From: Calliphora vicina
Taxonomy: Eukaryota > Arthropoda > Insecta > Diptera > Calliphoridae
Direction of reading: 5' to 3'
DNA length: 64,000 nt
Assembly: GCF_958450345.1 (NCBI RefSeq)
Contig: NC_088780.1
Location: 40,788,033 to 40,852,032, forward strand
The notes under the pieces are model-generated. The model searched no databases. It was not told where the DNA came from and was given only the letters and a program-made list of their open reading frames with translations. A program made the position numbers and the translations under genes. Every line of letters starts with the position of its first letter. The stretch's first letter is position 1. Positions 23,670 through 35,090 of this stretch are shown piece after piece.

Positions 23670-24116
23670 ATATAAAAACTCAAAATATCTAAATTCGCTA
23701 ATAACTTGGCCAATAAGCTTATAATCAAGAAAAGGAGCTCGATCTGTGATCGCTCATATTTCTGAACAAAAATCGATTTTTTATATAAAAACTCACAATA
23801 TCTAAGATCGTTAGTAACTTGGCCAATATCAATCAATAAATGGAGCTAGATCTGTGATCACTCATATTTCTGACCAAAAATTGGTTTTTTATATAAAAAC
23901 TCAAAATATGTAAATTAGCTAATAACTTGGCCAATAAGCTTATAATCAAGAAAAGGAGCTCGATCTGTGATCACTCATATTTCTGAAAAAAAAATCGAGT
24001 TTTTATATAAAAACTCAAAATATCTAAAATCGTTAGTAACTTGGCCAATAAGCGTTTAATCAAGAAAAGGAGCTCGATATGTGTTCACTCATATTTCTGA
24101 ACAAAAATCGATTTTT
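23670..24116 (+). repeat. 113-bp tandem array, first segment
   Basis: Four units of about 108-114 bp, each containing aacttggccaataagc, aagaaaaggagctcgatctg, tcactcatatttctgaacaa and tatataaaaactcaaaatat. The cttggcca block starts at about 23705, 23818, 23926 and 24040. Confidence 0.92.
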
Positions 24117-24743
24117 TATTTATTTATTTTATTTATTTTATTTAATAATTCAATAGATTACAAGCCTTTAAGGCCAATACATCTAGGAGATAAATATGAC
24201 TATATATTAGACAAATTCATAATAACAAATTTTAATATAATTTTAGTATCCTTATAAATAAGATAAATCTAATTTTAATTAAATTTTATATATAAAAAAA
24301 AATTATGAAAAAATTATAAAAAAAACCCACCCCAATTTTGCACACAATATCGAAGTTAAAAAAAAAAATTAGAATATTGATGATAAACGCTTAGATCTTT
24401 GTTTTGTTAGTAACAGTAAATATAGGACTTAAATGTATTTCTTTGAAATATTCTTGAACTCTCTAAGAGATTTGTTAAAATTTCGCTCTTCATTGGGAAT
24501 ACAGTTGTTCCATAACCTTGTAACTCGGAACAGAAAAGATCTAGTCATATACAGAGATGAGTGATTTGGGAATATAAGTGTGTTCGTCCTAGAAGATCTG
24601 CCAAAGTTGAATTTCTCATGCAGATATGGAGGTTTACAATACTTAAAAATTTTATAAAATTGCATTATCAATCGTAATTTAATAAAACTTTCAAAATCTG
24701 AGCCCATTATACTGAAAATATGTCCAGAAACATGTTCTCTAAA
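24117..24743 (-). pseudogene. 3' fragment of a non-LTR retrotransposon inside the array
   Basis: The minus-strand frame at 24429-24707 (92 codons) ends with the LINE C-terminal pattern: SRTNTLIFPNHSS, TRSFLFRVTRLWNN and a closing SLREFKNISKKYI. These resemble the region after the thumb of arthropod RT proteins. The catalytic RT core is absent, so the copy is severely 5'-truncated. Downstream on the sense strand is an AT-rich 3' UTR ending in an (AAATA)n-type tail (24117-24150 as ttatttattttattt). It interrupts the 113-bp array, which resumes at 24744, so it inserted after the array formed. Clade is not assignable from this piece. No function is expected. Confidence 0.75.
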
Positions 24744-25640
24744 TAAAAACTCAAAATATCTAAATTCGCTAATAACTTGGCCAATAAGCCTTTAATCAAG
24801 AAAAGGAGCTCGATCTGTGATCACTCATATTTCTGAACAAAAATCAAGTTTTTATATAAAAACTCAAAATATCTAAATTCGCTTATAACTTGGCCAATAA
24901 GCAAGAAAAGGAGCTCGATCTGTGATCGCTCATATTGCTGAACAAAAATCGATTTTTTGTATAAAAACTCACAATATCTAAGATCGTTAGTAACTTGGCC
25001 AATATCAAACAAGAAATGGAGCGAGATCTGTGATCACTCATATTTCTGACCAAAAATTGATTTTTTATATAAAAACTAAAAATATCTAAAATCGTTAGTA
25101 ACTTGGCCAATAAGCGTTTAATCAAGAAAAGGAGCTCGATATGAGTTCACTCATATTTCTGAACAAAAATCGAGTTTTTATATAAAAACTCAAAATATCT
25201 AAAATCGTTATTAACTTGGCCAATAAGCGTTTAATCAAGAAAAGGAGCTCGATCTGTGATCAATCATATTTCTGAACAAAAATCGAGTTTTTATATAAAA
25301 ACTCAAAATATCTAAAATCGTTAGTAACTTGGCCAATAAGTGTTTAATCAAGAAAAGGAGCTCGATATGTGTTCACTCATATTTTTGAACAAAAATCGAT
25401 TTTTTATATAAAAACTCACAATATCTAAGATCGTTAGTAACTTGGCCAATATCAATCACGAAATGGAGCTAGATCTGTGATCACTCATATTTCTGAACAA
25501 AAATCGATTTTTTATATAAAAACTCAAAATATCTAAATTTGCTAACAACTTGGCCAATAAGCGTTTAATCAAGAAAAGGAGCTCGATCTGTGATCACTCA
25601 TATTTCAGACCAAATTTCGAATACTTATGTATATAAAAAC
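24744..25640 (+). repeat. 113-bp tandem array, second segment
   Basis: Eight further units, with the cttggcca block near 24776, 24889, 24993, 25102, 25214, 25328, 25441 and 25549. Some units have a short variant (ggccaatatcaa, then aatggagc) alternating with the common form, suggesting a higher-order pattern. Confidence 0.9.
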
Positions 25641-25873
25641 TCAAAATATGTGCATTGATTTACATTACATTAAATTAAAACCAAATGTAAATCAAACATA
25701 ACCCAAACCTATTTGAATAAAAATTATCATTCAACAATATTTTTTTTTCTTTTTAACTATTTTTTACTCATTTCAAACCGCTTCTCACAAATTCACAAAT
25801 CGAACACAAGCATTTTTAATTTGACAGGACATCGTCTGTTGGGTCAGTTATAAAATATATCCATATTTTATTG
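25641..25873 (+). repeat. Array-flanking element segment
   Basis: Diverged reverse-complement match to about 59553-59660 (ccgcttctcacaaattcacaaatcg block). The 113-bp units and this flank therefore occur as one unit at both loci, in opposite orientation. Confidence 0.6.
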
Positions 25874-25979
25874 TACAGGCAAATCCCGGAATAACGAACG
25901 ATATATTGTCAGGCCCATTCGTTAAATTGAAAAATTCGTTATATCGAGATGTTTTTTTTTAATTTTGGACAACTTTTTC

Positions 25980-26335
25980 TATATTGGAATTAGGTTGGAT
26001 GAGCGGTGTGACATTAGAAGGCATGAATATCGTCCAAATTTGTATAGGTATCTATAGTAGTTTTTACTAATTGTTCTTCTTGAGGATGGCTTGGTGCATT
26101 ATCCATGATTAATAAGGCCTTCATTGTAAGGGATTTCGATTCGGAAAATGAAAATTAAACTCAGGGACAAACATTTTCAGGAAACACTTAGTCACGATAA
26201 AATGTTTTCATTTTCTTCAAAATACATGTTGAGAATTTTATTATTCCATATTTCATTCATCAAAATTTTTAGTTTTTCTTTCAATGAAATTCTTCTACGG
26301 TTTCCTATATTTAATACACGTGAATTATAGCCTGA
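25980..26335 (-). pseudogene. Tigger/pogo-type transposase relic
   Basis: On the minus strand, about 26130-26060 reads KALLIMDNAPSHPQEEQL, which closely fits the second catalytic-Asp motif of pogo/Tigger (DDE_1) transposases (LLxLDNAPSHP). It continues with a short stretch before stops near 26000, where the family normally has a PPNVTxLIQPMD segment that I cannot read intact here. Upstream, 26335-26140 has only weak Lys/Glu-rich frames. The N-terminal DNA-binding region and first catalytic Asp are not visible. The gene is non-functional, but it supports the superfamily call of the surrounding element and its strand. Confidence 0.65.
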
Positions 26336-26477
26336 TTCGCAATATAGAATGAAAGATTTCGTTCGCATTCTGAACGAAAGAAAGCTGATTTTGGATTCCC
26401 TAACTTCATATTTATGTGAACGAATCAGTTTTCTTTCGCTTAGAATGCGAACGAAATCTTTCATTCGATATTGTGAA
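26336..26477. mobile_element. Foldback MITE-like repeat, about 142 bp
   Basis: Arms of about 54 bp (26336-26390 and 26423-26477) are imperfect reverse complements, with the core GATTTCGTTCGCATTC / GAATGCGAACGAAATC. The spacer is about 32 bp. A related single arm is at 7188-7257. It lies inside the Tigger-like element. Confidence 0.8.
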
Positions 26478-26829
26478 AACAAGCAATTAAAACCACTATA
26501 GAAAAAATGACAGCACCTATTATTAACCATTGAAAACGGTACTGTAACGACTTATTTTCTTATTTTTACATTCTTTACTACTTTTGTTTTGTATACTTTC
26601 TGTTCGTTATATTGAGCGTACAATTTTCGAAATATTCGCAATATAAGGTTGTCAATGCTAAAAATTTGGTCGTTTGTTTGATTTTGTTTGTTTTTTCTCA
26701 TCATTTGTTATATCGAGCATACAATTTTTGAAATGTTCGTTATATAAGGTGGTCAATGTTACGAATTCGACCGTGCGTTAAATCGGATTTTCGTTAATGT
26801 GAGATTCGTTATACCGGAATTTGCCTGTA

Positions 26830-27370
26830 TATGAGTTTTTGTCTACGTAGGCTATCATTAACCTATTCGCACTTATGACCAAAAAATTTAATTTTTTTGA
26901 CGGCAGTTTCAAAACACCAATTTCAAATTTGTTAAAATTTTGTTAAACAAATTTAAGAATTTTTTGATCAGCACATTTGTTGGGAATAAAAATATGATAA
27001 AAGTATGACGATTTGAATCATGCGATTTTCGAGAAAACTAATTTTTTGGCCATTTTTAAACAAATGTGCCGAGTTTCCTTACTGTTAATTGGAAGTAAAA
27101 ACTATTCAGAATATTATAGTCCAGGTAATTCTAAATGTAGTCTGAAAGTTTTAATAAAATCTTAAATCCTTAAATCGTGCAGGTCAAAGGTCAAATTTTT
27201 CAACATTTGGAATTTCTTATGGATATATAGCGAAATTTTATATATTTTTGGGCCGATTTTGATATATTTTTTTCATCTCTTATTCGAATTTGTATTTGGT
27301 TATAGTTTTTTGTCATGAAACGGATATCTTAGCAGTACAAAACAACTAAATATCCAAATATTTTCCAGTC
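26830..27370. repeat. hAT-family fragment and unassigned spacer
   Basis: About 26829-27010 is a diverged reverse-complement match to 61850-62010 inside the hAT element at 61685 (gagtttttgtcta, ggctat..ttaacctattcg, ggcagtttcaaaac blocks). The rest is AT-rich without a recognisable feature. Confidence 0.55.
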
Positions 27371-27374
27371 TCTA

Positions 27375-28163
27375 AAGTATCCGCGAGGATTGGTATTACT
27401 TAATGAATATTGTTGTCAAAATCAAGAAGAGCTTGTAAAATCATTGGGACCTACTCAAGCAGCAATTTCAAAGTGAGCAGCAGGATTCATCCAAAACCAG
27501 GGAAATAGGGTACCATACGAATTGTAGCCAAGAGACCTTGAAAAATTATTCTGCATGTCCGAAAAGATGTTTAAACGATATAAAAGAAATTTATTTTTGA
27601 TCCTAATCATTACTTGCGATAAAAAATGGTTCCATTACGATAACCCCAAGCAAAGAGTAAGAGATCGTACATGAAGCCAGGCCAACCAACCGAATCGACA
27701 CCTTTGGTGGGAGCAGAAGGGTGTTATCTATTATGAGCCGCTCAAATCTAGCCAGACTATCACAGGGAACCTGTACCGAACTCAAGTTATTCGTTTGAAG
27801 TGAGGATTGTATTAAAAAATCCCAGAATATGCGGCAGATATGAAATCGTAATATTCCATCATGTCCATCATGACAACACTCGGTTTCATTATGCAATACC
27901 TGTTAAAACTATTTAGAATGAAGTGGTTGGGAAGTTTTGACTCACTCTAAAGCCGAGTCCTGACCTTTCTCCGTCCGACTACTATTTGTTTCGATGTAGA
28001 ACGCTCACTCTGCTATTGGCTTCACCTTAAAACAGAGTATCCGAAATTGTCTTGATTCGTTGTTAGCCTCACATGATGAGCAGTTATTTTGGCTCGGAAT
28101 CAATATGTGTCCAGAAACATGGGAAGATGTCATAGATAACAATGGCCAATACTTTGAATAAAT
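27375..28163 (+). pseudogene. mariner transposase pseudogene (DD34D type)
   Basis: Conceptual reading across frames gives, in order: a helix-turn-helix segment QNQEELVKSLGPTQAAISK (about 27420-27475); a linker with VPYEL and PRDLEKLF; ITCDEKWFHYDNP with the first catalytic Asp at 27618-27620; VRIVLKNP; then HHVHHDNTRFH with the second Asp at 27872-27874; then SPDLSPSDYYLF with the third Asp at 27977-27979; ending WLGINMCPETWEDVIDNNGQYFE and a stop near 28160. The second-to-third spacing is close to 34 residues, as in mariner. Several stops and at least two frame changes make it inactive. The first Asp motif has Cys where mariners usually have Gly. I could not identify the terminal inverted repeats. 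Confidence 0.88.
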
Positions 28164-28183
28164 TTATACTGTACAAATATTTC

Positions 28184-28196
28184 AATCTAAATACTT
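28184..28196. repeat. Left copy of jockey-fragment target duplication
   Basis: aatctaaatactt here and aatcgaaatactt at 28789-28801 flank the jockey fragment, matching at 12 of 13 positions. Confidence 0.75.
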
Positions 28197-28788
28197 TTTT
28201 TTATTAACGTTTATTTATTTATAGAATCTACATTACTTAGGCCTGACAATAAGTAATAAAATCTTATAACTAAAATTAAAACTAAATGCTCTCTGACGGG
28301 AGCGTTGATGTTCGTATGGGCCACATCTGAGCGGGGTGGCAGATCGGCTCTACGAAGCCTTGATCTTGTTTGGGTTTGTGTGAGATGTCTTGCATGCGGG
28401 TTCGGGTGGTTCCGCAATTTCATGATGTATTTCTCACGGACATTCTTGAATTCATCTTTAACTAACGGTACTTGTAGGTCTCTATGGATGTTCTAATTTC
28501 TTGTGTACCAAGGTGCAACTGACATTGTCCTAAGAATTCTCGATTGGGCCCTCTGTATAAGTTCAATACTGGAATTACTGGCCGTTCCCCACAATTGGAT
28601 TCCATATGTCCAGATTGACTTTATAGTCAAGGCTCAATTTTGATTGGTGATTGAATAACCAGTGAATGCTAGAGGCTCTTAACTTCATTTGAAGTCTCTT
28701 GGCTTCTATATGACGACGCCAAGTAAGTCGTCTATCCAATTGAATACCAAGGTATGTAACAGTATCTGTCTGTGGAATGTTTATGTTA
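28197..28788 (-). pseudogene. jockey-clade retrotransposon 3' fragment
   Basis: Read on the minus strand, from about 28785 to 28425, the sequence gives recognisable jockey C-terminal blocks: YLGIQLD, RRHIEAKRL, IWTYGIQLWGTA, IELIQRAQSRILR and HRDLQVPLV. It continues into an open segment starting MKLRNHPNPHARHL (28423 downwards) and ends in a short 3' UTR and an A-run (left edge, 28192-28202). This is the distal part of the RT protein after the catalytic core, which is absent. At least one frame change separates the blocks. It inserted into the mariner 3' flank, as the 13-bp near-duplicate at both edges shows. Inactive. Confidence 0.85.
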
Positions 28789-28957
28789 AATCGAAATACT
28801 TAAAGTTGGAAAAAATCTCGAATTATTACGTCGTACATCAAATATGATTTGAAGTCTGCGGATAAAAAAACTATTAAAAAAGTTGAAATCGCGAAGAAAC
28901 CATCCACTGTTTACAGATTTTTATTACTACAGAACTTTGAAATTTAAATAAAAGCAT

Positions 28958-29748
28958 GTAGACAGCAGAGCTGTAAATGATTCATTCTAAATTTTAAATT
29001 AAATCTTTTCATAACAAAAAACAGTTAAGTGAAATTTGAACCAATTCAAACGAATTAGGCAGAAATGAATTTCAATTTATTTCCCATTCAAATAAATTTG
29101 AAAAAGGAGTTGTAATTCGTTTTAAATTCAAATGAATTGCAATTCGTTTGCGATTCAAATTAATTTGTCAAAGTGAAACGCAGTTTCCAATTCATTTGAA
29201 TTGAATTTATTTTTAATTAATTCAAATGAATTTGAACAATGAATTGCAATTCAAATGAATGAAATCAAAAATGAGTTATAATCAATCAAATTCAACAGCA
29301 GATCTACAAATAAACAAAATTTTCCCATTTTGATAGGATTTTCGCTGGTACCTAATAATTCAATTCCTATTCTGCCGCTACCAGACAAATCCAGTATATC
29401 ATGGGAATTTCAAGTCTGTCTTTCACATTAAAAATTAGTTGAATAACAAAACGACAGTGATCACTGTAGATTTACTTACAAAATTAATTCAAATTTCAAT
29501 AAATTGAATTCAAAGTTAGAAATGAATTTCTAATTCTTTTTTCTAATTTATATGAATTAATTCAAAATCAATTCAATCAAAACGAATTGCAATTAATTTT
29601 TACCAAATTCATTTGAATTGACTTAAATTTCATTCAAGTAATTTTTTTTTGTTTGAAAAGAACTAATTCAAAATTTGATAGTTCATTGCATGAATAATTC
29701 GAGAATTAATTCAAAAATGAATGATTTATTTACAGCTCTAGTAGACAG
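28958..29748. mobile_element. hAT MITE, 775 bp, with GTAGACAG duplication
   Basis: Ends CAGAGCTGTAAATGATTCAT (from 28966) and, reverse-complemented from 29740, TAGAGCTGTAAATAAATCAT. They are flanked by exact GTAGACAG at 28958-28965 and 29741-29748. CAGAGCTGTAAAT ends and an 8-bp duplication fit hAT. The interior is crowded with variants of AATTCAAATGAATT in both orientations and has no transposase. Confidence 0.85.
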
Positions 29749-30753
29749 CCCAAACTAATTAAATACAATCATCCCCTATTTCAAAAGGAATTACATTACC
29801 AATATTTATAAAAGTATTTTTACAATCGGACCTTACACATGACAATAATTATGCAATAATTTAGATTCTCCTTTTGTAGAAAAAAAAATATCTTTCCATC
29901 AAATGCAGTTGTATGTTTAATTATTGCATACAGACTATAATAATAGATAAATCAAAATAAAAAAGAAAACACATAATTTTCGGCTATGTCCTTAATAAAT
30001 CCATTGGTGCGTCAATAAATTTTGCTAAAATAACAAAATGAAAAAATAAAAAACTTCGACTTGTTTAAATTTGACACACTTTTTTTCCATGATTTATCTG
30101 CTCTTGTCAATCAAGAGAATATTTAAACCAACATTTTTACACATTAAAGTGCTGCCATTAGAAACCCAAGCAGAAATTGCTTAAAAAAAAGAACTAAACC
30201 TCTGTTGCTTAAAAACCCATGTATGTAAGTATAAAATATGTAGTGATATATAAAACTTTCTTAAACCGTCACTAATATAAATGTGTGAGTGTATGAAATT
30301 CATGTAGTCATAAAAAATTAAAATGCACTAGATATATGAGGGAAATCAATAATTTTCGAGAATCGATGAAACTGAATTCAGATGGCTGGTATTACTTTTG
30401 GATTATATAAGTAGACCATAAAAAAACCTGTGAATCCAGGATCTTATGTTACTAATCTTTAATCTTATAAGGCTTTGATATCCAACATAAATTAGAGTCT
30501 TGACTGAAAATTATGTGGTGGTATATGAAAGAATTGATTTAAATTTTTCGAGAATTTGTGTTTTTTGCGAGTTCCATTCAAACGAAATTTCTTTAACAAT
30601 TACACCTCGAATTCGGATGTGCGTTAAACATTTTAAAATGCTAAAGTTTTATGAAGTTTTTAAACAACTGTGGCCATGTATGAATGCTATCAATATTAGA
30701 ATCAAATGAAAGCTTAAATTTAACTAGATTCCAAAACCCTGTGAGCATTAAAT
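29749..30753. other. AT-rich spacer
   Basis: No recognisable gene or complete repeat. The frame at 30500-30709 resembles nothing I know. Confidence 0.5.
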
Positions 30754-31320
30754 AAACAAGTAAGAATGTATAGTTGGTCAAGCCCAACCACTACATTAAA
30801 TGAGCAAAAACGATTATCTCATAAAATTTGTATTAAATCTCGGGATTTCTCTCTATATGAAACTTATTTATGTTGAACTGTTTTTGGACACCAATAGTTT
30901 TGTGCTCGTTAAAGTTATTTGCATAAGTGGACCTTATACGTTCAATTATGCACCGATTGCCATAAAATTATGTCGCGTAATTTACTTGTAATTTGTTCTG
31001 CTAAATTGTATGTGCATACTAATATTTTAAAGAGGTTCTTGCTCCTTAAAGTCATTTTCGAAAGAGCACTTGTATTGGAGCTATAAAGAATAGCCATTAA
31101 ATTAGGTTGCGTGATTTCTTTCCATATAAAACTAATTTATGTTGAATTTTTTCTGGATATCAACATTTTTGTATGATTTTGGAAGTCCGCCCATTGTTGT
31201 CCTAATTATAAGACTCAATACAGTATCCTGTTTTCTCTCATATGGAGTAAATTTAAAAAACTATTAATACTCCACCAATAAAATATTTACAAAACCGACA
31301 GAGATTGTTGTGAAAAATAT
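30754..31320 (-). repeat. Diverged composite-like/family C relic
   Basis: Starts aacaagtaagaatg with a hairpin GTTGG-tcaagc-CCAAC, the reversed terminal module of the CTTACTTGTTT families. It continues with degenerate gtggacctta and ccgat..cataaaatta blocks like those in module A units. Confidence 0.65.
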
Positions 31321-31322
31321 GA

Positions 31323-32485
31323 GGGCAGAATCGAAATTTTTTGGAAATAAATCTGGCATTTCTAAAGGGCTAGTCCGATCGGCATAAAATTTGAATTGGG
31401 CATAGCCAAGAAGTATTCGAGTTTAAGTTATTAAAATAGGCCCTACAAATACTCCAGGGGCGGGGCTATAGGGGCTCAAAAGAGGGTGCCTTCAACATGT
31501 AACATTTTTAAACACGTGCAATTTTTTGCTTCCCATCCGATGTCAAAAAAATTTACATTTTTGGAAAGAGCTTGGCTAGATCTTGAAAAAATATACTTGC
31601 GTGTGCTATTTATCTCTTATAATTTCCTAGTTATAGGCATTACAAAATTGAAATTTTAAAATTTTGCCATACCTTGGTCCGCTTTTTTAAAAATATAGGG
31701 CGCACTTTTGGACCGAATGGACTTTCTTTGTTAGTTAGACAACTAAATTACCAACAACATACAAAAGATTTCAGCGCAATATCAATTATGAATCCAAAAA
31801 TAACCGATTTTCAATTTAAAAATTAAAAAAATAGTATATTTTTGCTTTTTTTTGGACAAAAAGGTGACTTAATTCTTTTTTTTTATTAAAAAACAACTTT
31901 CTTTAAGAACATATAACATTTTTTTGTTTTTCTATAAAGTTTCTTTGGGATCAGAAAAACGAAAGCAGCTTTGGAAACCCTGATGTGTTCCCTATTTATA
32001 CCTAAAATATTTTCCCAGCCCCGAAGGAAATGTGGACCCTATAGGCAAAATTGTAAAAAATACCGTTTTTGCGATTTTCGCTACAATTTTTAGGAATTGT
32101 GGAATTCGCTTTGACCATTTTACAAAGTTTTTTACACCTTGTTATTTAGAATGAGAAACTTAAAAAACGCTGAAAATTTCATTGAGATTCGCTAATAAAT
32201 AAAGATTTTATTACATATTCATTGAGTCTCTAAAACTAAAATTTATATAAAAATTTTAATAGGATTGCAAATATTAGGAACAATTTGATACACATTTATT
32301 CCGAGCTATATTTTTTTTGTTTAGATAAGTTAATTTTTGGTCTTACAAAAAAAATTTCAAGTCAATATCTCAATTAGATTCAAAAATATGCCACTTTAAA
32401 ACTCCGTCCTTCAAAAATATTGCACTTTTTCATACCAGCCGTTTAGAAATGCCAGATTTATTTCCAACAAATTTCGATTCTGTCA
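31323..32485. mobile_element. TIR DNA element, about 1.16 kb
   Basis: The left arm about 31325-31371 (gcagaatcgaaatttttt, ggaaataaatctggcatttc) and right arm about 32441-32484 are reverse complements with a few mismatches. The interior has no transposase. Parts recur diverged at 15840-16340 and 8278-8365 in the opposite orientation. Exact boundaries and duplication were not resolved. Confidence 0.6.
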
Positions 32486-33479
32486 CACTGTGGGACGCTA
32501 GCTATTATAGTTTTGTAGATATTGAATTTTTTTAAATTGCATTATATCAGAGGTGCCACGCCCATTGTGGCTACTACTCCTATTTTTGCTTCACATATTT
32601 ATACACCCAGAGAAAAAACAATTTAAAATCAATAAAAAACTATATTTAATCAATAAGAAACATTAACGAAAGTCTAGTAATGTTGAAATTTTTTATTTAA
32701 ATATGGAAAAATATTAATTTAAAGTTGAAAATTATTGATTTATCGTATTTTTGTATGGGTTTTCTATTTTAATGAACATTATTGAATTAATATGACGCGT
32801 TCTTATTTTTAAGTTGCAGCTTTTCCTTTAGTGTACAAACGGTATTGTTTCCTAGATATTTGATATTTTTTAAAATTAAGTTCGGATGGATGGTAGCACG
32901 CCCCCTTGAAATTTCAAAACAAAAAAAAAATAGTTCCTTCGAGACATACAGGAGCATACTATTATGTTCAGTGTATTTCAATAATGATATAGCATAATTA
33001 CATAATAATTATTTACCCCCATTAACAAGAAGTCTGTTTATGTGTTAATTAATAGTCAAGAATGATAAACTAAAGATTACGCAATGCGCATGATTTCCCG
33101 TTAGATGACGTAAATGTTCAATACTGTGTAACTTTTGAACCGATGGATATGTTTTATAATGTATTTTTTTGATGCATAGATATTTTCTTGAATTTTTCTC
33201 CAGTTTTAACTTCATTTAAATCGGATTAGCAGTTGTTGAGAAATTTTAAGCAACCTTTACTTTGCGCACAAGGTTTATGAAGTTGTGCATATGATATTAA
33301 AATAAAAATTTAAAAAATGTTGGGTGTAATTTCATTCAAAAGTATACATGGGGTTAAAGAATACACTTTGGTATTTCTGGTGGTAGTACAATTTGTTTAA
33401 GCCATTTTGACCCGCAAAAGTTCTATTCCAGTAAAATAAAATTTGACTAAAATAAAGTACCTGTGAAAACATTTGATAC
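32486..33479. other. AT-rich spacer
   Basis: No gene recognised. The minus frame at 32787-32981 has no family resemblance. About 32600-32780 is rich in aatcaata/ttgattt motifs. Confidence 0.5.
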
Positions 33480-34805
33480 CACAGCAGCAGTGTTGCCAGG
33501 AGCTGGCAAAAAAGGATGCTATATTGACCTCAAAAAAAGGCCAGAAAAAGCTAAACGGCTTTAAAAAAAGCCATGAAAAAAATCTAAAATATTATAAATT
33601 AAGAATTTAGATTTATATTTATTTTTAAATAAAAAATTATAAAATATGTTCAAAAAAATCATCGGCATTACTTAAAGGAGGTACTAAAAAGTTAAATACT
33701 GATTAACCATGTCAGAAAATGGACATTGTTAGTTCAATATTTGTCCCTTTATAGTTTAAAATATTCTGCCTTAATCTTCGTAATTTCATTAGCAGTTTAA
33801 TTTTTCACTATCAATATGACATAATATATTTTTTTGGTTTTAATATTTCAAGTGTATTATCAACGTATAAAAAATCATTTTTGCGAAGAGTTTTCATATG
33901 TTAATCTTTGTTGCAATTAATTAAAATTTCAATTGGGTACGATAATGGATCGAATTCCTTGCATTGTATTACAATTTCAAAACATAAACTATGTAGAAGA
34001 AATTTTAAATCAGAAAACTGCTTTGTTGTATCCGCTGAATTGCCTACAAATGATTTATTTACTTATTGTACTTTGTGCAATACTGGTTTCAAATAAAAGT
34101 GGTATGCCAAATTACAATCAGTACATTAATCACTTAAATGTTTGGTTTTGTAGCATTGCTGGTTTGACGGAATTAAACCAAAATGGGTTTTAACTCGAAG
34201 CATAGATACACAATACTTTTAACGACTATTGACAGCCATCAAGTATGACAAGCCTTCAAGAGTAATGTGTAATAACAATTTAGTATTGAAAGAGAATTTG
34301 CTAGATATTTTAGCTTTCACATACACAGAAAAAATTATGACTAAAATATTTTCAAACAAATGCATGTTTGAAATCAGATTTGTATTTTATTATTTATTTT
34401 ATTTGGTTTCATAAATATTTTAGTTGGTTTTAAATTTGATGGTTAACAATGCTAACAACTTTTTTTAATAATGAGAAACGTCTATTTGTTTTGTAAATAT
34501 TTTAACATAATGTACTTAAAATCAAGCACGTTTTCATTTTGTGATACATTTTTATAATATTCAAAATATAGACAACACTTGTACATAACAAAATATTTTC
34601 TTTATTAAAATTTTGTTTGAATTTTTTTATAAACTCAAACAATTTTTTAAATTATTGAAAAAATGTTTGTTTACTTTGAAACAAAAACAAATTTATAGTG
34701 AATTTTGACAAACAGCTGTAAAATAAAAATAAATTATACATATATTTTGAAAAAAAATATTTACATATGTACACAATTTTTAAGTTTTGGTCGTCATGAA
34801 ACAGA

Positions 34806-35063
34806 CTAGGAGTTCAAGGGCTCAATAACTCCTCACGTTTCAAGATTGGTAAGTATGTATGAACTTAAAATTCTTTATTATATCATTGTTAAACATTCCG
34901 GTATAATTGCAGACGTTGTTAGCTTCCTATGACAGAAATTTGGGAGAATACGACATAATTGGTAAGACGATTGATTTTCATTAAGATGAATGTGAAAACT
35001 GGTTTATCTTCCCACAGGTGAACAATATCCATATAACTTGGATTCCCGTTTGCTGGATAGTCC
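34806..35063 (+). pseudogene. Candidate captured exon cluster (three short exons)
   Basis: Three short segments are joined by classic splice signals. The first candidate exon ends at 34848, followed by GTAAGTATG and an intron to TAATTGCAG at 34912 (64 nt). Exon 34913-34961 is followed by GTAAGACG and an intron ending TTCCCACAG at 35017 (56 nt). Exon 35018-35063 is followed by GTAAGTG. All three join in one open frame with a split Gly codon between the second and third, giving TLLASYDRNLGEYDIIG and then EQYPYNLDSRLLDSP. Intron sizes suit fly minimal introns. I do not recognise the protein. No start, stop or further exons are visible, and short open stretches can arise by chance in AT-rich DNA. 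It may be a gene fragment carried by the surrounding hAT-type element. Confidence 0.32.
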
Positions 35064-35090
35064 GTAAGTGGGAGAAACTAGTTCATATTT

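Larger units (their letters stand above)
25874..26829 (-). mobile_element. Tigger/pogo-like DNA element with TA duplication
   Basis: The ends are CAGGCAAATCCCGGAATAAC (from 25876) and, reverse-complemented from 26827, CAGGCAAATTCCGGTATAAC. Both are flanked by TA (25874-25875, 26828-26829). TA duplication, CAGGC-type ends and repeated ttcgttata motifs fit the Tigger/pogo branch of Tc1/mariner. It carries a decayed transposase on the minus strand and a foldback insertion at 26336-26477. Confidence 0.78.

Noticed and set aside
23670..25640. 113-bp array as a CRISPR array
   Set aside because: Units are contiguous and similar over their whole length with no unique spacers, and the genome is eukaryotic.
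33933..34193. 86-codon frame as hAT transposase part
   Set aside because: No recognisable hAT motifs. The frame is hydrophobic and isolated, and an overlapping second frame of similar length exists.
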